From the NCBI GenBank assembly GCA_032433765.1, contig JAVIAB010000102.1, positions 10,128,491-10,192,490 on the forward strand: 64,000 nucleotides of DNA, written 5' to 3'. Each line of letters starts with the position of its first letter. The first letter of the stretch is position 1. This DNA comes from Megaustenia siamemsis. Taxonomy: Eukaryota > Mollusca > Gastropoda > Stylommatophora > Ariophantidae. Position numbers and translations under genes: made by a program. Of the stretch, positions 1-12,251 are shown piece after piece. The notes below the pieces were generated by a model. It made no database searches and had not been told where the DNA came from. It saw only the letters and a list, made by a program, of their open reading frames with translations.

Positions 1-82
1 ACGTTTATCTCAAATGATCTATATTCAAATCATTATCAATGTTAGTAAACGTGTCCTAAAAGTTACTGAGTTATTGAGTTAT

Positions 83-2540
83 TTACGGGTCATCATCATT
101 GCACTCCGAACATGCCCATAAATGCTCAGATCCCCTCTTCAGCAATTCCCTCAGTGTCCAGCAACTGACGACTCCAGTTCTATGTTGGTTGATAAGTCTT
201 CTAACACGCCCACTAAGTTTCTCATTTCTTGCTGTGCCCATCTTAACTCCTATCTCTTTCATCCGAAGAAGTGACGTGGATCTGTGTTTGTCGTAGTCAT
301 GTGCTCTTCCCACATCTCGGAGGGCATTGATGATGTCCGCCCGATCCATTGGTTGCCCGTCCTCAACGACAGCGCAGCTAGCCAACCTGTCCGCTCTTTC
401 ATTTCCCCGTACTCCCGAATGTCCAGGGACATAGACAAAGGTGACCTAACGTATTTTGGATTTCTACAACGACTCTACTCATTGCATGCGTACAGAGCCC
501 GCCTCCACTTTTTTATCACGCTCATCGAATCACTCAGTATACATGCGTGGGTGTAGTCTTGTGACTCTAACCATTTGAATGCCTTGGTCACTGCCATCGC
601 CTCCATTGTCATGCTACTCGTGGTCATAACGTATGCACCACTGTCTTCCTTGACTATTCTGCCTGCCGAGCGTGCTGTAAATGCCCATGCACTTCTTTCG
701 TGTCGTCTTACAGATCCGTCTGTATAGATGACTGCATCTTTCTCATCGGTGTTAATGCAGATGAGACCGTTGACCTCAGCATTAACCACGACCGGGTTCT
801 GTTCCCTACTTTTCCTGTCGAGTGTGACAATACATGAGAAAGTCCCCTTGAATGACGTAGGCACCGGTCTCCACTCCTCACCAACGCTGATATTGGTAAG
901 CCCACAGACCTGTTTGATGACATCTTCTGCTCGGCCCACCCATGATTTGCCTCTTTTTAGCCTGTCACCTTTCTCTGTGTTGAGCACGTGGTGCAATGGA
1001 TGCTCTTTATCTGTACTAATATTCAGGTATACTCGTGCTCTCCAGATCTTGATTCTGTCATCCATGGTTGGAAAGTCAAGAAGATACCTCATTGCTACAC
1101 AGGGAGTGTCCCTCGTACATCCCATGATAATGCGCATGGCTTCATTTTGTAATTTCTCAAGCCTATCAATTTGAATCGTACTGACAGTAAGAATTGCAAG
1201 GGCATACTCGATTGGTGCGAGGACTAATCCCTGGAACAGAAGAGAAAGTAGCCTCTGCTCAATTGGCAGCTGCCATGATCGTTAAGGCGGCTAAACCTTT
1301 CTGGGAATTTGTTATCACATGGTCGACGTGGTCGCGAAAACACAGGCTACGATCAAACTTAACTCCAAGGTATGTCATCAACTTGTCCCTGGTCACCTCA
1401 TCAGCTCCCATTCGTACTACCGGTGCGGTCGTATTAACGATATGATTGTTAAGGGAGAACCTTGAAGCTGATGCTTTATTAGGATTAACCAAGGCACCTG
1501 AAACCCCACACCAGGAAGAAATGCGATCGAGTTCGTCTTGCTTTGTGGAGACGATTCCCCGTCTGTCTCTTCCCTGTCGATATACCAGAATATCATCAGC
1601 AGAAGTCATAGTTCTTCCCCTCCCATCCAGCTGTTGGGCCGTGATCGTTATTGTGTACACGTTAAATAGAACTGGTGACAATGGTGAGCCTTGTGGCAGC
1701 CCTGGACAAATGGATGTTGGCTCGGAAGACCAACTTCCGCATCTGAGTATCACCTTCCTCTGAAACAGTACCGCGGCGATCCATCTAATGATGAAGGCCG
1801 CCTGTTTGAGGAGCATATGCATGAGATATTCAAATGGTACCTGGTTGTATGCATCCTCCAGATCTATAGCAGCAGCACATGTCTCCTCTCGTCTGTGGAA
1901 GCCTTCGAAGACGTCATAGGCAAAGACTGCCGCATTGAGCCATGTCTCTTTGTTATATCTATAACCTCCGAGTGTGGATGGGAATACGCGTTTCTGTTCA
2001 AGGTGACAGGTGAGGACACGGGCAACTATTTTCTCCAGCAGCTTGCCCGCTGTGTTCTGCATTGTGATGATTCTGTAGGCACTGATCTGAAAATGGTCCT
2101 TGTTTGGCTTCGGTAGCGGTAGTAAGTAGATGTGTAGCCACTCCTCCTTAATCTGGCCACTCCGAATGCTGGTATTAAACTCATTGGCCAGTTTTGTCAA
2201 GTCGTCGTCAGCTAAATCGTCTATGTCATCGTACCGAACACCATCTGGACCAGGAGCAGTGTTGTGTGACCTTTTAAGTGTCGTGCGAATGGTATCGGTT
2301 GTGATTGTGAGATCTTCTTCTAGCCCTACATCCTTACACAATTTTGACAGCGGTCCCCGTATCCTCATTCTTACAGCCTCATTTCTTTGGTCCGTCTGCT
2401 CAATGTAGCGGGCAAGCAGCGCCTTCCCTTTCCTCTCATCAAATTTGTGCCATATCCGGCCTGTGCTCTGAAAGTCTGGTATGCCTCTGTGTCGTGTTGT
2501 GCCATTCATGCACTGATAAAGGCGCCAGAATCTAAAATCT
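83..2540 (-). mobile_element. Broken non-LTR retrotransposon (LINE) with RT and RNase H domains
   Basis: In minus-strand order, 2509-1259 encodes a reverse transcriptase. It includes the APGPDGVRYDDI region, LPKPNK, the catalytic block AIDLEDAYNQVP, GLPQGSPLSPVLFNVYT and SADDILVY (SADD in place of the usual FADD/YADD). A frameshift near 1260-1275 separates it from the frame running to 475. That frame carries the thumb region (IDRLEKLQNEAMRIIMG) and an RNase H domain with YTDGS, TMEAMA and LSDSMS, the D-E-D acidic positions. A further stop or frameshift near 440-475 separates the last RNase H motif (PGHSGVRGNERAD) and a C-terminal tail ending CSECNDDDP. An RNase H after the RT is a feature of I-group LINEs. 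The element is 5' truncated near 2540 and dead. A second copy of its tail lies at 19105-19440. Confidence 0.85.
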
Positions 2541-2589
2541 TACAAGTGCTGCAAGGAACCTGTTCTACTATATGGAAGCGAGTCATGGA

Positions 2590-2860
2590 CGATAAGTAAG
2601 GTAAGGTAAAAGGTAAAGTACCAGACTTGAACTGGCGTCCTAGCACGCGAGTTTTCACCCATATCTGCTTGGCTGTCTATCCAGAGGTGCCCGGAGCCTT
2701 CTAGATAGTGTCGCTTCAAGCATTGAAATTCACAATGCTAGACGGCACTCCTCACCTTCCTAGAGTACCACTACTCTGGTACACATTCCTGCCAGCGGCT
2801 GGGTCGACCGTGGGATTTTTTTTTCCTTTTTTCAACCATGAGTACAACTCACACAGCTTC
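2590..2860 (-). mobile_element. tRNA-derived SINE body (minus strand)
   Basis: Read on the minus strand, a B-box-like GTGTTCGATTCCCAC at the head is followed by a body containing CCAGCCGCTGG and GTACCAGAG. These match the shared central domain CCCAGCC...GGGTACC(A/G)G of the SINEs at 8743, 10784, 11579 and 15287. The 3' end is a short (TTACC)n-like tail near 2590, comparable to the GTACTTTAC tail of the others. Its head joins the 40-bp minisatellite at 2861-3225. Confidence 0.65.
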
Positions 2861-3225
2861 CAGTGGGAATCGAACACGGGTTGTCAGAACGTCGGTAGTC
2901 CAGTGGGAATCGAACACGGGTTGCCAGAACGTCGGTAGTCCAGTGGGAATCGAACACGGGTTGTCAGAACGTCGGTAGTCCAGTGGGAATTGAACACGGG
3001 TTGTCAGAACGTCGGTAGTCCAGTGGGAATCGAACACAGGTTGTCAGAACGTCGGTAGTCCAGTGGGAATCGAACACGGGTTGTCAGAACGTCGATAGTC
3101 CAGTGGGAATTGAACACGGGTTGTCAGAACGTCGGTAGTCAAGTGGAAATCGAACACGGGTTGTCAGAACGTCGGTAGTCCAGTGGGAATCGAACACGGG
3201 TTGTCAGAACGTCGGTAGTCCAGTC
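2861..3225 (-). repeat. 40-bp minisatellite, about 9 copies, derived from a SINE tRNA-like head
   Basis: The unit recurs every 40 bp with few mismatches. On the minus strand it contains ACTGGACTACCGACG followed by GTGTTCGATTCCCAC, i.e. an anticodon-arm-like and a T-arm/B-box-like segment. The ACTGGACTAC part matches the head of the 8743 SINE. The array sits where the head of the 2590-2860 SINE should be, so it appears to be an expansion of that head. Confidence 0.85.
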
Positions 3226-3649
3226 GGGTGGTTTTTTCAACTAGGCTTCCGTGGTCCCCAAAAAACACAAAAAACATTAGAGGCAGTTGACATTTCTTTT
3301 TATCAGAGGAATGCTGCAAATTTCAAGGATAACAACAATTACAAATGGAGAATGTTTAAAATGAGCTGGATAAACTAGAAATACAATCAGAATCGTGAGG
3401 AAGAGCACTCTACATTTATTGGAATTATCATGCGAAAAGAAGACATTGAGAATACAAGATGCAGGATGAATAGAAAGAAGAACAGAGAAAAAACTAGAGA
3501 AAACCGGCATGGCCCCGATGATGACTTATATTCTCTATATGTGCATCTTGTCCCCCGTTCCGATCTTCTTTATCCATGTGGGTTCGAATCAAGAATGTGA
3601 TCTAATCAACAGCTTTCTAACAGTCTAATAACATACTACTACAAGCAAA
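3226..3649. other. No gene recognised
   Basis: The first 30 bp may be the residual 5' end of the SINE head. The rest is A-rich sequence with no motif I recognise. The 77-codon minus-strand frame at 3277-3510 has low-complexity hydrophobic content and no family resemblance. Confidence 0.5.
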
Positions 3650-4390
3650 AATCATAAAGATGTACAACAATTACTTAATGAAATAAACATAACAAGCAAC
3701 AAATATGGATTAGATATGAGTATCAAAAAGACTAAAACTATAATCATAAACAAAGAAAATGCTCAAAACCTACAAGTGGATATCAAAATTGAAGGAATAG
3801 ACCTGGAGACAGTTCAGAACTACAACTACCTTGGCCATACTATAACCAGTGATGGAAAATGTAAAACTGAAATAAACAAGAATAGGAATGGCAAAAAGTA
3901 ATTTTAATGTCATGAAAAATATACTAACATCAAAACAAATAACACAGGGCTAAAACTAAGAATAGAAAATGTTATATCATCTCAACATTCCTATATGGTG
4001 CAGAAACATGGACAATAGACAAGAAAGAAGAACATAAAATTGGAGCCTTTGAAATGTGGATATATAGAACAATAGGTAGAATTGGATGGAAGGAAAAGAA
4101 AACAAACGATGAAGTTTTAAAACAACTAAAAATGAAAAGAGAACTACTAAATACAATTCAAACAAGACAAATGCGATTTTTGGGCCATGTTAAAAGACAC
4201 CTCAGCCTACTAAAAGTAGTCTTGGAGGGGAAAATACAAGGTAAATGAGGAAGCGGCAGACCAAGACTAACACGGACGAGTAACATCAAAAGATGGACAT
4301 GTTAGCCTATGACAGCCTGCACCATCAAAGCAAGAGAAAGGGCTGATTGGCGCTCCATGGTAGCCAACCTTCGTTGCGGAGACGGCAACT

Positions 4391-4441
<51 letters not shown>
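3650..4441 (+). mobile_element. RTE-like LINE fragment, RT C-terminal region with (GAT)n tail
   Basis: Frames here encode the end of a reverse transcriptase: NYNYLGHTITSDGKC (the YLG..IT.DG block), then MWIYRTIGRIGWKEKKTNDE and RQMRFLGHVKRH. This is the order YRR-xLxI-W, N(D/E)E, RxxxFLGHxxR of the C-terminal region in many invertebrate LINEs. Frameshifts split the pieces (3901, 4054, 4248). The copy ends in a (GAT)n run at about 4391-4441, a microsatellite tail of the kind such elements commonly carry. It is a dead 5'-truncated copy. Confidence 0.75.
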
Positions 4442-4443
<2 letters not shown>

Positions 4444-4607
4444 AGTCTAATCAGTGCATCGACTTTACTTGTCTTTATTTTTTAAAAATTTAATATGATT
4501 GAACATGATGTAGTCGATCTCAAAACGTTAAATTATGTAGTAATTACGAGAGAATTTAAACACGCACACATTTGTCCAACATAAAATGAGATTACTTGAG
4601 GAGAATA

Positions 4608-6304
<1,697 letters not shown>

Positions 6305-6731
6305 AAATCTCCTTTGACGTCATGACAGACGGCTGGTAGCAAGCACTGATGATAATTGAGTAGTTAAAGAACCCCCAGCAGTTAAAAATGAAAAAAGTAG
6401 GCCATAAATATGGCCGCTGTCCCAGCACAATTGTCTGCATAAACCTACTCACACTATGGATCCCAGCCCGTGCTACGGAGTTCGTGTATGTGGGCCAGGA
6501 TTATCCTCTTATTTTCTCGACATTCTCGGCGGAGATATCAGAACACCTATAGGTTCGTCAAGTGTGCGGTGATGACGATCCTAACAGCTAATTATATTAA
6601 GCAACAAGTTGGCTAGCAAACTAGCTAAGTAAACCAGCTAACTAACAACCGACAGACTGAATTTCATCTTCACTGGTTGTTATCTTTCTTGTCTTGTAAC
6701 GTCAGTGCTTGTTATTGTTTGATCATATTTA
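6305..6731. other. No gene recognised
   Basis: Mixed-composition unique sequence. The part 6600-6660 still shows CTAG/CTAA-like drift from the neighbouring array. I see no coding frame, RNA gene or transposon motif. Confidence 0.4.
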
Positions 6732-7170
6732 AACTTCTATTTCCGGTCAATATGGCGGATAGATGACATGAACTATTGAGGCATAGTCTGAAAAGTGTTC
6801 CTTGCAGTTCCCTCATGTTCCTAGTCCGGCTTGCTGTCGGAGCTAGTGAGTTCAGTGTTCTGTGCGCACCGTGAGCTATGTTTTTCATCCGGATCGTGTT
6901 TCGATATTCCGATTGCTTACGATGAATGATGATATCGTATGACGAAGGATAGTTCAGATGCGTTCACTTTCGGTTCGGTTGCGCCTTATGTCTTTTGGCA
7001 TGTGCTGTAGCTGCTATGACGGGGGACTGACGCTGCCTTTCTTTCTTTAGATCCCTCAGTGAGATGAATTTTAATTCGGATGATTCCACTGGCACGGGCG
7101 GTTTAGCAATTATGGATTTTAATTCGCTTGCAACGATACTATGGCCGTCGAGTAACCATAACCATTTACA
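6732..7170 (+). repeat. Dispersed repeat family R, copy 1
   Basis: It starts near TTCCGGTCAATATGGCGG and ends with AACCATAACCAT. It aligns over its length with copies at 12693-13132 and 14223-14649, sharing the AAAGTGTTC...TTGCAGTT, CACCGTGAGCT and GATTCCACTGGCAC segments. It has no coding frame shared between copies. The 12693 copy is flanked by a target-site duplication, so the family is mobile, probably retroposed. The opening ATGGCGG resembles YY1-type sites in some LINE 5' ends (inference only). Confidence 0.7.
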
Positions 7171-7250
7171 ATGTGTTTATGTGGCTGTTCTTATTACTTT
7201 TGGCCAGGTAATGAGAAGGAAACAACTAGAACATATAATGATAGATTAAC
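7171..7250 (+). mobile_element. Short LINE RT fragment (family Q)
   Basis: A short frame reads ITFGQVMRRKQLEHIMID, matching the (Y)FGHVMRRxxLE segment that also appears in the fragments at 13133-13440 and 14650-15560. It lies directly after repeat R copy 1. Confidence 0.5.
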
Positions 7251-7378
7251 TTTACTCCATCTCCCATTGGTGCTTCCGAATTAAAAAAAAAAAAAAATAC
7301 CTAGTCAGGTCCAAACGAGTAGGGATCGAAGAGGGAAGGTAATCCAGTACGCATAAATGTTATGTCGAAGGCGGATGT

Positions 7379-7621
7379 GTGGGGGTGAAAAGCGCAAACA
7401 TTTCGACTATGCCGCAAATTAGCGACACAACGAACCTTCGCCCTTTTAACATCATTTCAAGGACATCAGGTGGAGAAGTGCATCATTTGACAACAAGTGA
7501 AATCATAAGAAGAGGAAGAACTATATCTTCCACGACACTCAAACGGTTACATGAGAAAGCGATGAAAGAAAGAAAGGAAAAAAAAAAACAAATAAAGGAA
7601 GAAAAAAAGAAAGAAAACTAA
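7379..7621 (+). other. Short open frame, 80 codons, function unknown
   Basis: The frame has a mixed N-terminal half and a Lys/Glu-rich C-terminus (KERKEKKKQIKEEKKK) that comes from an A-rich stretch. The LTTSEIIRR...LKRLHEKAMKERK part is loosely reminiscent of the C-terminal end of pogo/Tigger transposases, but the match is too short to claim. Flanking 7251-7378 and 7622-7687 show nothing else. Confidence 0.2.
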
Positions 7622-7687
7622 ACTACACATTTGAGATGAAATAAACTATGTGAAGTATGTCGGATCTTCACAGACCTGTAGATTTAT

Positions 7688-8597
7688 GATATTTTGTTTT
7701 AGGGTATAGGATGTCAGATCTTAAGAGAGCTAAAGTTTTAGGATATATCGATGTATGGGATAGGATGTCAGATCTTCAGATCTTCAGAGAGCTGTAGCTA
7801 TATGATATATCGTTGTATGGGATAGGATGTCAGATCTTCAGAGAGCTAAAGTTTTATGATACATCGTTGTATGGGATAGGATGTCAGATCTTCAGAGAGC
7901 TAAAGTTTTATGATACATCGTTGTATGGGACACGATGTCAGATCTTCAGAGAGCTAAAGTTTTATGATACATCGTTGTATGGGATAGGATGTCAGATCTT
8001 CAGAGAGCTAAAGACTTATCATATATCTTTGTATGGGATAGGATGTCAGATCTTCAGATAGCTAAAGTTTTATGATATATCGTTATATGAGAGAGGATGT
8101 AAGATTTTCAGAGAGCTAAAGTATTATGATATATCGTTATATGAGAGAGGATGTAAGATTTTCAGAGAGCTAAAGTATTATGATATATCGTTATATGAGA
8201 GAGGATGTAAGATTTTCAGAGAGCTAAAGTTTTATGATATATCGTTATATGGGATAGGATGTCAGATCTTCAGAGAGCTAAAATGAAATTATACATCGTT
8301 GTATGGGATAGGATGTCAGATCTTCAGAGAGCTGTAGTTTTAAGATATATCGTTGTACGGAATAGAATGTCAGGTCTTCAGAGAGCTATAACTTTATGAT
8401 ATATCGTTGTATGGGACAGAATGTCAGATATTCAGAGAGATAAAGTTTTAAGATATATCGTTGTATGGGACAGAATGTCAGATATTCAGAGAGATAAAGT
8501 TTTAAGATATATCGTTGTATGGGACAGAATGTCAGATCTTCAGAGAGCTGTAGTTTTATGATATATCGTTGTATGGGATAGGATGTCAGATCTTTTG
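7688..8597. repeat. 54-bp minisatellite, about 16 copies
   Basis: The unit contains GGATGTCAGATCTTCAGAGA followed by GCTAAAGTTTTATGATA and ATCGTTGTATGGGATA. Copies in the centre (7810-8060) are nearly identical, and those at the edges diverge. Confidence 0.95.
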
Positions 8598-8634
8598 TAA
8601 ACTTTTATTTATTAAAAAGCACTGCATGTATGTT

Positions 8635-8742
8635 GGGTGTCCGGTTAGCGCAATCGATAGGCGGTTGGCTTACCACGGCAACAGCCGGGGTTCGTACCCT
8701 GGCGAGGACACCTGGGTTTTACTAATTCCCTAAAAATTAGTG
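8635..8742 (+). mobile_element. SINE-S0 head, truncated, part of a chimeric insertion
   Basis: It begins with the tRNA-like GGTGTCC...GGACACC ends (7-bp acceptor-like pairing) and has a B-box-like GGGGTTCGTACCC. It then reads ACTAATTCCCTAAAAATTAG and stops where SINE-S1 begins. The full-length relative at 25352-25613 continues for about 155 bp past this point. The T-arm pairs imperfectly, so this is a SINE head and not a functional tRNA gene. Confidence 0.75.
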
Positions 8743-9005
8743 GGAGCCGCGATAGCTCAGTGGTTAGTGAACTGGACTACTACGGACAAGGGGTAGGGTT
8801 CGATCCCAACCGACGGCTCCGGGTTCACCCAGCCTTAAATGGGTACCGGATTTTTTCTGGGAAAGTAAAGCAGCACGGGCGTAATACCGACCACATTACC
8901 CCAAAAATCATGTGCTGAAGGTCTGTAAAATATAGGGTCACTAACACCATATTTCTCTATACGCCACTTGGCGTGACGTGGGTTACTTTACTGTTTTTTT
9001 TTTTT
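8743..9005 (+). mobile_element. SINE-S1, full length, with A and B boxes
   Basis: The head has GGAGCCG/CGGCTCC acceptor-like ends, an A box TAGCTCAGTGG and a B box GGTTCGATCCC. These are the internal RNA polymerase III promoter elements of tRNA-derived SINEs. The body includes CCCAGCCTTAAATGGGTACC and CATATTTC...CGCCACTTGGCGTGACG, and the 3' end is ACTTTAC followed by a T run. The 14-bp direct repeat ACTGCATGTATGTT at 8621-8634 and 9006-9019 encloses this element together with the preceding S0 head. Confidence 0.85.
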
Positions 9006-9149
9006 ACTGCATGTATGTTAACCCAAATGGATTGGGTAGTTATGTTTGAAGATTTCTGGACAAGAAGTTTCGGTTCGGAAAGCGCCATTGGTGGTGGGAA
9101 TTTTTCCTTTCGATTCTGTGATTTATTTGTAGTGTTACCCACTCCGGTT

Positions 9150-10545
9150 ATCTGTGTAGTGAGATCCGATGTCTAACCCTCTCTGGGTACTGGGATCCGA
9201 TGTCTAACCCTATCTGGGTAATGAGATTAGATGTCTAACCATCTCTGGGTAATGAGATCCGATGTCTAACCCTCTCTGGGTAATAAGATCCGATGTCTAA
9301 CCCTCTCTGGGTAATGAGATCCGATGTCTAACCCTCTCTGGGTAATGAGATCCGATGTCTAACCCTTTTGAGTAATGAGATCAGATGTCTAACCCTCTCT
9401 GGGTAATGAGATCCGACGTCTGACCTTCTCTGTGTAATGAGATCCGATGTCTAAACTTCTCTTTTTAATGAGATCCGATGTCTATCCCTCTCTGGGGAGT
9501 GAAATAAGATGTAAAACCCTCTCTGGGTAATGAGATCCGATGTCTAACCTTTTCTGGGTAATGAGATCCGATGTCTAACCATCTCCAGGTAATGAGATCC
9601 GATGTCTAACCCTCTCTGGGGAGTGAAATCCGATGTTTAACCCTATCTGGGTAATGAGATCCGATGTTTAACCTTCTCTGGGTAATGAGATCCGATGTCT
9701 AACCCTCTTTGGACAATGAGATCCGACGTCTAATCCTCTCTGGGTAATGAGATCCGATGTTTAACCTTCTATGGGTAATGAGATCCAATGTCTAAGCCTA
9801 TCTGGTAATGAGATCCGATGTATAACCTTCTCTGGGTAATGAGATCCGATATCCAACCCTCTCTGGGTAATGAGATCCGATGTCTAACCCTCTGTGGGTA
9901 ATGAGATCCGATTTCTAACCCTCTCTTCGTAATTAGATCCGATGTCTAACCCTCTCTGGGTAATGAGATCCGATGTCTAACCCGCTCTGGTTAATGAGAT
10001 CCTATTTCTAACCCTCTCTGGGTAATTAGATTCGATGTCTAACCCTCTCTGCGTAATGAGATCCGATGTCTAACCCTCTCTGGGTAATGAGATCCGATGT
10101 CTAACCCTCTCTGGGTAATGAGATCCGATGTCTAACCCTCTCTGGGTAATGAGATCCGATGTCTAACCCTCTCAGGGTAATAAGATCCGATGTCTAACCC
10201 TCTCTGGGTAATAAGATCCGATGTCTAACCCTCTCTGGGTAATGAGATCCGATGTCTAACCCTCTCAGGGTAATGAGATCCGATGTCTAACCCTCTCAGG
10301 TTAATGAAATCCGATGTCTAACCCTCTATGGGTAATGAGATCCAATGTCTAACCCTCTCTGGGTAATGAGATCCGATTTCTAACCCTCTCTCGGTAATGA
10401 GAACCGATGTCTAACCCTCTCTGGGTAATGAGAACCGATGTTTAACCCTCTCTGGGTAATGAGAACCGATGTCTAACCCTCTCTGGGTAATGAGATCCGA
10501 TGTGTAACCCTCTCTGGGTTATGAGATCCGATGTCTAACGCTCTC
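9150..10545. repeat. 31-bp minisatellite, about 44 copies
   Basis: The unit contains GGGTAATGAGATCCGATGTC followed by TAACCCTCTCT. The central copies around 10040-10270 are almost invariant, while 9400-9800 is more diverged. Confidence 0.95.
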
Positions 10546-10714
10546 TTGGAAAAGATAGAAAAAATGGAAAAGAGTAAGGAAAAATTGCATGATGTCAGGG
10601 AGACATTAATGAAAAAACGGATATTTCGGTTCGAAATGTTCAGGTATAGAGGCATTGTCGTAAACTAGCGACACAACTGATCTGCGTCGAAATAACGAAC
10701 GATTGCTGATATGA

Positions 10715-10783
10715 TAAAACGTAAAGGACAACACATTAAGTGGCGTAATGGGCAATATAGAGCTAGTGACCATAATTTGTATA
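10715..10783 (-). mobile_element. 3' part of an older SINE, split by a younger SINE
   Basis: On the minus strand it reads the S1-type 3' body (GGTCACTAGCTC...CCCATTACGCCACTTA). It continues the element at 11041-11240, with the 10784-11040 SINE between them. Its first 12 bases (minus strand) are the duplicated target site. The interval 10546-10714 shows nothing recognisable. Confidence 0.7.
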
Positions 10784-11040
10784 GTAAAATGTAAAGTACT
10801 CCCGTCACGCCAAGTGGCGTATAGGGAATATGGTGTTAGTGACAATAAATTTTACAGACCTTCGGCAAATGAATTTTGAGGTAATGTGGTCTGTATTACG
10901 CCCGTGCCGCTTTACTTTCCCTGAAAAATATCCGGTACCCATTAAAGGCTGGATGAACCCGGAAGCGGTCGATTGGGATCGAACCCTACCTCTTGTCCTT
11001 TGTAGTCCAGTTTACTAACCACTGAGCTATCGCGGCTCCC
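10784..11040 (-). mobile_element. SINE-S1 copy with 12-bp target-site duplication
   Basis: A full-length S1 in reverse orientation, with head GGGAGCCGCGATAGCTCAG, B box GGTTCGATCCC, the CCAGCC...GGGTACCGG central domain and an ACTTTAC 3' end. The direct repeat ATAATTTGTATA flanks it exactly at 10772-10783 and 11041-11052. This shows that S1 transposes on its own. Confidence 0.88.
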
Positions 11041-11240
11041 ATAATTTGTATAGACCTTCGGCATATGATTTTTGGGGTAAGGTGGTCGGTATTACGCCCA
11101 TGCCACTTTACTTTCCCAGAAAAAAAAATCAGGTACCCAATTAAGGCTGGAAAAACATGGTAGCCGTCGATCAGGATCGAACCCGGTCTCTTGTCCTTTA
11201 TAGTCCAATGCACTAACCAGCGAGCTATCGTGGCCCCCTA
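11041..11240 (-). mobile_element. SINE-S1-like element, 5' part (host of nested SINE)
   Basis: On the minus strand it has a tRNA-like head (GATAGCTCGCTGGTTAG A box, GGTTCGATCCTG B box) and a body with GGGTACCTGA. It is interrupted at TATACAAATTAT and resumes at 10783. It lies about 38 bp downstream of the P450 exon 5 donor. Confidence 0.8.
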
Positions 11241-11277
11241 AGATGACAAGGAGAATGTACATTCAAGATTCACTAAC

Positions 11278-11444
11278 CTGAATGATTCTTTCACAGACGC
11301 TTTTAAATATGGTAACTTTGTCAGCGCTTCAGGAGTCACTGGTTGATCCCTGCCAAGTACTCTGTGAACCTCTTCACGCAGCTTTTCTTGTTTCTCTGGA
11401 TTCACTGCCAGGTTGTAGAAGTACGTCAGCAGATTTTTAGCTGT
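11278..11444 (-). CDS. Cytochrome P450, exon 5 (I-helix end to K-helix ExxR)
   Basis: The exon begins TAKNLLTYFYNLAVNPEKQ, the end of the I-helix and helix J, and runs through KLREEVHRVLG to the K-helix LPYLKASVKESFR. The E-x-x-R (ESFR) forms the conserved salt-bridge network of P450s. The acceptor is TACCCCAG ending at 11445 and the donor is CAG|GTTAGT after 11278. The exon starts in phase 0, matching exon 4, and ends in phase 2 inside the Arg codon. The following exon(s), which should carry the PERF motif and the FxxGxRxCxG haem-binding loop, are not recognisable anywhere in 1-11277. They probably lie left of the window, implying another intron of at least 11 kb. Confidence 0.9.
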
Positions 11445-11578
11445 CTGGGGTAGAGAGTAAGAATTAAGGGCCAATAATTCACAATAAAGAATGTCCTCAA
11501 CGTCGGTGAAATGTTCCTGAATTGAAAACACGAGCTGAAACACAGTTACGAGAAACCATTTTCACTATATAAATATAT

Positions 11579-11846
11579 ATAGAGTGAGACTCGTTGGTTG
11601 AGTGATTAGTGTGCTCGCTTCCTGATCAGAAAGGTACGAGTTTGATCACCAGAAGAGGCGGATTCTTTTTATGACTTAAATGGCTCCGGGGTTCACCCAG
11701 CCGCTAAAAATGGGTACCAGAGATTTTTCGGGGAAAGGAAAAAGCGGTCTGGCGCGATAACAGTCATGTAACTTTAAATTGTGCCATTGTCACAGGAAAA
11801 AAATGGGCATTAATACTATATTTTCCATATACCTAGCTAAGCAGGG
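11579..11846 (+). mobile_element. Diverged SINE with the shared central domain
   Basis: The A-box-like region is GTTGGTTGAGTGATTAG and the B-box-like region is GAGTTTGATCACC. The body contains GGGTTCACCCAGCC and ATGGGTACCAGAG, and the 3' part has CATTAATACTATATTTTCC. This corresponds to the S1 layout with a different head and much divergence. Confidence 0.65.
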
Positions 11847-11862
11847 GAGGTGAATTTACTTT

Positions 11863-11969
<107 letters not shown>

Positions 11970-12245
11970 GCCCTCATATGGGAAACAACAGGTAAAAGAA
12001 AAAGAGGAAGACCCAGGGAGACACTGAGAAGAACATTGATGAGAGAGGCAAGAGCAGCAGGAATCGGCTCCCTCAATGAGATAGAACTGCTTGCACAGAA
12101 CAGAGACAGATGGCGAGATTTGATAAAATATCTTTAAAAGAAAACTGCTAGAACAAAAATTCATATAGGAGAAGGTGTATCTTGGTCTACGCCCTATGGG
12201 CCGGTTACGGCTCGAAAGGTCAATAGATAGATAGATATATATATA
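11970..12245 (+). mobile_element. RTE-like LINE 3' end
   Basis: The frame reads GKRKRGRPRETLRRT and then LLAQNRDRWRDLIKYL before a stop. GRPRExxRR followed by AQxRxxWRxL is the C-terminus of many invertebrate RTE-type reverse transcriptases. The 3' UTR ends in an AATAGATAGATAGAT tail and runs into a TA run. It is a short 5'-truncated copy between exons 4 and 5 of the P450. Confidence 0.7.
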
Positions 12246-12251
12246 TATGTA

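Noticed and set aside
2861..3225. CRISPR-like direct repeats (also considered for the other arrays)
   Set aside because: Repeats are head-to-tail without unique spacers, and the context is a eukaryotic gene region.
8636..8820. Functional tRNA genes at 8636-8712 and 8743-8820
   Set aside because: Acceptor-like ends pair, but the T arm and anticodon arm pair poorly, and the sequences recur as heads of transposed SINEs with target-site duplications.
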